From contig JAEZCJ010000051.1 in the NCBI GenBank assembly GCA_023433615.1, forward strand, positions 1 to 20,485: a stretch of DNA of 20,485 bases, in the 5' to 3' direction. The notes under the pieces are model-generated. The model did no database searches. It was not told the origin of the DNA and was given only the letters and a program-made list of their open reading frames with translations. Of this stretch, positions 17,490 through 20,485 are shown one piece after another. How positions within the stretch are numbered: position 1 is the stretch's first letter; the number at the start of each line of letters is the position of its first letter. Source of the DNA: Bacillota bacterium. GTDB lineage: Bacteria; Bacillota; Bacilli; Paenibacillales; Paenibacillaceae. The position numbers and the translations under genes are program-made.

Positions 17490-19103
17490 TTATTTGTTAA
17501 TAGCCCACCATGCGTCGATCTGCTTCTGGATTTCGTCCCGTACCTTATCGATGCCCGAGTTCTTCAGCTTGCCGTTGCGCTCTTCGAGCTGCTTGACGGG
17601 ATCCTTCACGGCGCCCGTGAACATGGACTTATACTCCGTTATGACAGCGGTCATCTGCGTAATCTCGTTCTTCACGTTCGACTCGTCGAACACGAAGCCC
17701 ATAAGCGGGAAGCGCTTCGCTTCGTTGTTGAACTTCTCCCAGTTCGTGTACAGGTCATCCGGCTGACCCGGCTTCAGGTAGTTGATCAATTGGTTACCGA
17801 TGACCCAGAACAGCGCGGAGCCGCCGTAGCCCGAATCCGGAATCTGTTCGATGCGGTTGTCGCCGACCTTCTTGTAGTGCTTGCCTTCGATGCCGTGCAC
17901 GATCAAGTTGACGACATACGGATCGGTGTGCAGGTAGTTCAGCACCATCATTGCGCGCTCCGGATCTTCGGAAGTCCGGGAGATGGCGAACATGGAGCCG
18001 GTTGCAAGATCCGTCGTCACGATCGGCTCTTCGACGACATGGGACACATATTCGTATTGGTTATTGACGGAGTTGCTCATCTCGATATCGGTGCCCGGCT
18101 TCCACACCGTGCCCTGCACCCAGATCTTGCCTTGCTTCTGCAGATCGCCGACATTGGTGACGGCCGTCGCCGCATCCGCGTTGATAATGCCCTTCTCGTA
18201 CAAGTCGCGGTACAGCTCCAGCTCTTGCTTGTTGATGTCGACGAGTTCTTGATCGAGCACCGTCTTCACTTCCATCTTGTCGGCCGTGTAATCGACGAAG
18301 AATACAGGCGTCTTGCCCGGCGTCGGTCCGATCGGACGGTAGTTGCTGCGGGTCTCGTACATCATGCCGCCGCCTCCGCCGAAGTTGCCGGAGCCGCCGC
18401 TGATGTAATAAGGAACGAAATCCGGTTCTTCCTTCTTGATTTTCTCCAGATACGGCACGAGATCTTCCATCTTATTAATCGTATCGATCGGAATCTGATG
18501 CTTCTCTACGATATCCTTGCGATACGTGAACGCCCGGCCTTGCGTGATCTCTTTGTTGGTCGGGATCGCGTACAGCTTCCCGTTGAGACGCGGCGCCTCG
18601 AGGTAGAGCGGGTGCAGCCGCTCGGCGAGCCCTTGGCCATGCTTCTCCACGAGCTCATCCAGCTCCAGGAATGCCCCCTTCGCCACATTGCCGAAGAAGT
18701 TCAGCCAGGAAGCCGTGAAGACGAGGTCCATCTTCTCCCCCGAGTTCATCATCAACTCGGATCGCGTCTTGTAATCGCTGGAAGCGATCGGCGTCAGCTT
18801 CACGGTTGCGTTGATCTTCTCTTTGAAAAATTCGTTGAGCTTCTCTTCGACGAGCGGAACGTCCGCTTCCGGCGTGCCGAAGTAGACGATCGACACTTCA
18901 TACGGCTTCAAGTCAGCCGCTGGCTCTTCTTCCGCCGTCGGCGCATTCGCGTTGTTGCTCTTCGTCTCGTTCGCCGGTTTGGCGTTCGACCCGGCATTGC
19001 CGTTGTTGCCATTGTTGTTGCCGTTGCCGCCGCAAGCTTGCAGCACGAGAGCTAAGATCATAATGCAGGCTAGCAATACGATGCTCGGTTTACCTTGCTT
19101 CAT
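17490..19103 (-). CDS. Extracellular solute-binding lipoprotein of a carbohydrate ABC transporter (LplA-like)
   Basis: 537 residues, start ATG 19101-19103, with AGGAGGGG upstream at 19112-19119. The N-terminus is a lipoprotein signal (KQGKPSIVLLACIMILALVL) ending in the lipobox LQAC, so Cys24 should be lipidated. A flexible Asn/Gly-rich linker (about 25-62) precedes the binding domain, which starts near KPYEVSIVYFG. Length and build fit the large family 1 binding proteins of Paenibacillus that work with LplB/LplC-type permeases. It captures oligosaccharides at the outer face of the membrane and hands them to the two permeases encoded just upstream. In this setting the ligand is probably a xanthan-derived oligosaccharide released by the GH9 enzymes, which is inference. 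A hairpin directly after the gene may keep its transcript level above that of the enzyme genes. It is separated from the permease gene by 102 bases. Confidence 0.92.
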   Translation of the reverse strand: MKQGKPSIVLLACIMILALVLQACGGNGNNNGNNGNAGSNAKPANETKSNNANAPTAEEEPAADLKPYEVSIVYFGTPEADVPLVEEKLNEFFKEKINATVKLTPIASSDYKTRSELMMNSGEKMDLVFTASWLNFFGNVAKGAFLELDELVEKHGQGLAERLHPLYLEAPRLNGKLYAIPTNKEITQGRAFTYRKDIVEKHQIPIDTINKMEDLVPYLEKIKKEEPDFVPYYISGGSGNFGGGGGMMYETRSNYRPIGPTPGKTPVFFVDYTADKMEVKTVLDQELVDINKQELELYRDLYEKGIINADAATAVTNVGDLQKQGKIWVQGTVWKPGTDIEMSNSVNNQYEYVSHVVEEPIVTTDLATGSMFAISRTSEDPERAMMVLNYLHTDPYVVNLIVHGIEGKHYKKVGDNRIEQIPDSGYGGSALFWVIGNQLINYLKPGQPDDLYTNWEKFNNEAKRFPLMGFVFDESNVKNEITQMTAVITEYKSMFTGAVKDPVKQLEERNGKLKNSGIDKVRDEIQKQIDAWWAINK

Positions 19104-19205
19104 TGCTTGTACCCCTCCTGTGATTCGTTATCTATATAGCTCGCTCCGCCCGTTCCCCGCAGCCTGCGCAGATGAACGGAGCGTCACTATCGATCGGATC
19201 GGGCC
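19104..19205 (-). other. Gap between permease and binding-protein genes with weak inverted repeat
   Basis: A 102-base intercistronic gap. CGCTCCG (19142-19148) can pair with CGGAGCG (19177-19183) around a 28-base loop. I see no T-tract and no convincing promoter. A secondary promoter for the binding protein cannot be excluded. Confidence 0.3.
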
Positions 19206-20117
19206 TCAGCCCTTTACGGCGCCTACAGTCAGTCCCTTGACAAAATACTTCTGGAAGAACGGGTAGACCAACAAGATCGGCCCCATGCCGACGACGGCCA
19301 TCGCCATCTGCAGCGATTCATTCGGCAGATTCCGCATCAGCTCCGGATTCTGCGCGGCCAGCTCCACGTTGTCCCGCAGATACTGGATATCGTTCAACAC
19401 GCGGATCATCAAGTACTGCACCGGATACTTATCCTCGGAGCGAATGAACAGCAGCGCGTTGAACCAATCATTCCAATAGTTGATCGTGCTGAACAGCGCC
19501 ATTGTCGCCAATACGGGCAGTGACAGCGGCAGGATGATGCGCAAGAAGATGAGCATTTCGCTTGCGCCGTCGATTCTCGCGGACTCGATCAGTGCCGGAT
19601 GAATGGTCGACTGGAAGAAGGTCCGCATGATGATCACGTTGAACGGCACAATCAAGAGCGGCAGAATGAGCGCCATGTACGAGTCCAAGAGATCCAGCCC
19701 TTGCGTGTAGACGAGATATCTGCTGACGAGTCCGCCGTTGAACAGCATGGTGAAGAAGAGGAAGAACGTGAAGAAGTAGCGGTACGGATAATCCTGCCGA
19801 GAGATCGGATACGCGAACAGGGCCATCAAGACGACGCTGGCGATCGTACCGGCGACCGTCACGCCGATGCTTACGCCATAGGCGCGAACCAATGTCGCGG
19901 AGTCCTTGAACAAGCTCTCATAAGCGATGAAGGACCACTTATCCGGGAAGAAGCTGTAGCCTTGGCTGAGCAGGGAATCGTTATGGGTAAACGAGACGAT
20001 GAACACCAGCACGACCGGCATCACGCACGCAATGGATAACAGGATGAAGCAAGCGTTCAGCAATAGATTCACTGGAGGCGATATCGTATTCTCCCTGCGG
20101 GCCAATGTTTTATTCAT
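19206..20117 (-). CDS. Carbohydrate ABC transporter permease (LplC/MalG-like)
   Basis: 303 residues, start ATG 20115-20117 with GAGGTGA 7 bases upstream (20125-20131). It is a membrane protein with about six hydrophobic segments: roughly residues 17-42, 82-103, 113-128, 147-166, 194-210 and 268-288. The cytoplasmic EAA loop that contacts the ATPase is seen at 178-200 (ESARIDGASEMLIFLRIILP). The C-terminus ends in FFQKYFVKGLTVGAVKG, typical of this permease class. It pairs with the LplB-type permease encoded 36 bases upstream and the lipoprotein downstream. No ATPase gene is in view. Transporters of this class in Bacillales commonly share an MsmX-type ATPase encoded elsewhere, so that may be true here. 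Confidence 0.93.
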   Translation of the reverse strand: MNKTLARRENTISPPVNLLLNACFILLSIACVMPVVLVFIVSFTHNDSLLSQGYSFFPDKWSFIAYESLFKDSATLVRAYGVSIGVTVAGTIASVVLMALFAYPISRQDYPYRYFFTFFLFFTMLFNGGLVSRYLVYTQGLDLLDSYMALILPLLIVPFNVIIMRTFFQSTIHPALIESARIDGASEMLIFLRIILPLSLPVLATMALFSTINYWNDWFNALLFIRSEDKYPVQYLMIRVLNDIQYLRDNVELAAQNPELMRNLPNESLQMAMAVVGMGPILLVYPFFQKYFVKGLTVGAVKG

Positions 20118-20153
20118 ATCTATTTCACCTCAAGTCGCATACTGGTAGGGACG

Positions 20154-20485
20154 CTAGAACAAGGCTTGATCCTTGTCGATCTTGCGTACGGTCGCGTTCG
20201 TCAACAGGACGAGCAGGAAGCCGAGCACGGATTGGACCAAGGCCGCAGCGGATGACATGCCGATATCGTTCAGTTCCCTCAGCACGCGGTATACGTACGT
20301 GTCCACCGTGTCGGTGACGGGATACAACGCACCCGAATTAAGCGGTACCTGGTAGAAGAGGCCGAAGTCGGAGTTGAACACCTGCCCCATATTGAGAATC
20401 GTGATGATGATGATGATCGGCTTGATCGTCGGCAGCGTAATATGGTAGATCTGCCTCCACTTCGATGCGCCGTCGATGACCGCCG
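20154..20485 (-). CDS. Carbohydrate ABC transporter permease (LplB/MalF-like), 5' part outside window
   Basis: Only the C-terminal 110 or so residues are in the window; the frame is open to the right edge. The ATG near 20390 is internal, because the codons before it (from 20484 down) encode the EAA loop AVIDGASKWRQIYHITLP that couples permease to ATPase. A last membrane segment follows (SSAAALVQSVLGFLLVLLTN), and the protein ends in KIDKDQALF with TAG at 20154-20156. The segment FNSDFGLFYQVPLNSGALYPVTDTVDTYVYR is typical of LplB-type proteins of Paenibacillus. It forms the membrane channel together with the LplC-type protein. It is probably the first or an early gene of the operon, so the operon promoter lies beyond the window. 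Confidence 0.9.
   Translation of the reverse strand, partial: AVIDGASKWRQIYHITLPTIKPIIIIITILNMGQVFNSDFGLFYQVPLNSGALYPVTDTVDTYVYRVLRELNDIGMSSAAALVQSVLGFLLVLLTNATVRKIDKDQALF

Noticed and set aside
17421..19055. Long open frame of 544 codons on the plus strand, antisense to the binding-protein gene
   Set aside because: The minus-strand gene has a lipobox, a good ribosome binding site and family features. The plus-strand reading is rich in Arg, Val and Leu with no recognisable motif, a typical GC-rich shadow frame.
20395..20422. ATGATG/GATGAT trinucleotide run near the right edge as a microsatellite
   Set aside because: It encodes a run of Ile residues in the conserved membrane segment after the EAA loop of the permease, so it is coding sequence.

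Overview
The window looks like part of a xanthan-utilisation gene cluster from a Paenibacillaceae-type Gram-positive soil bacterium (Paenibacillus or a close relative such as Cohnella). The organism call is inferred from strong AGGAGG-type ribosome binding sites, moderately high GC, an Lpl-type sugar ABC transporter with a lipoprotein binding protein and no dedicated ATPase in view, and multimodular secreted GH9 enzymes typical of that group. The xanthan call rests on the combination of families. GH9 enzymes with repeated carbohydrate-binding modules could cut the backbone. A PL8 lyase carries an Asn/His/Tyr triad with the same spacing as I recall for Bacillus (Paenibacillus) sp. GL1 xanthan lyase. 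A GH88 unsaturated glucuronyl hydrolase, a GH38 alpha-mannosidase and an SGNH acetylesterase-like protein supply the side-chain steps. These match the beta-Man-GlcA-alpha-Man(acetyl) side chain on a cellulosic backbone and the route described for strain GL1. No substrate is proven by sequence alone.

Layout. 1-3056 (+) is the 3' part of a secreted GH9 protein, cut by the window edge. It converges on a cytoplasmic GH38 alpha-mannosidase (3121-6261, -) with a shared hairpin terminator between them. The GH38 gene is divergent from an AraC-family cupin/HTH regulator (6394-7311, +). After a terminator comes a second, complete, 1414-residue GH9 protein (7457-11701, +). A bidirectional hairpin separates it from a long minus-strand operon. 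Read in transcription order, that operon is: LplB-type permease (cut by the right edge), LplC-type permease, lipoprotein solute-binding protein, a 450-residue protein I cannot place in a family, GH88, SGNH esterase, PL8.

Inferred working model. The secreted GH9 proteins bind and cut xanthan outside the cell. The binding protein and two permeases import oligosaccharides, probably energised by a shared MsmX-type ATPase encoded elsewhere. Inside the cell the PL8 lyase removes the terminal mannose, leaving an unsaturated glucuronate that GH88 removes. The esterase deacetylates the inner mannose and GH38 releases it. A beta-glucosidase or cellobiose phosphorylase for the remaining backbone sugar, and any secreted lyase, are not in the window. 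The most unusual points are the PL8 enzyme without a signal peptide, the unplaced 450-residue protein inside the operon, and the pair of GH9 paralogues split around the mannosidase and regulator. There is no tRNA, rRNA, CRISPR or mobile element that I can see, and no gene-free stretch longer than about 150 bases.
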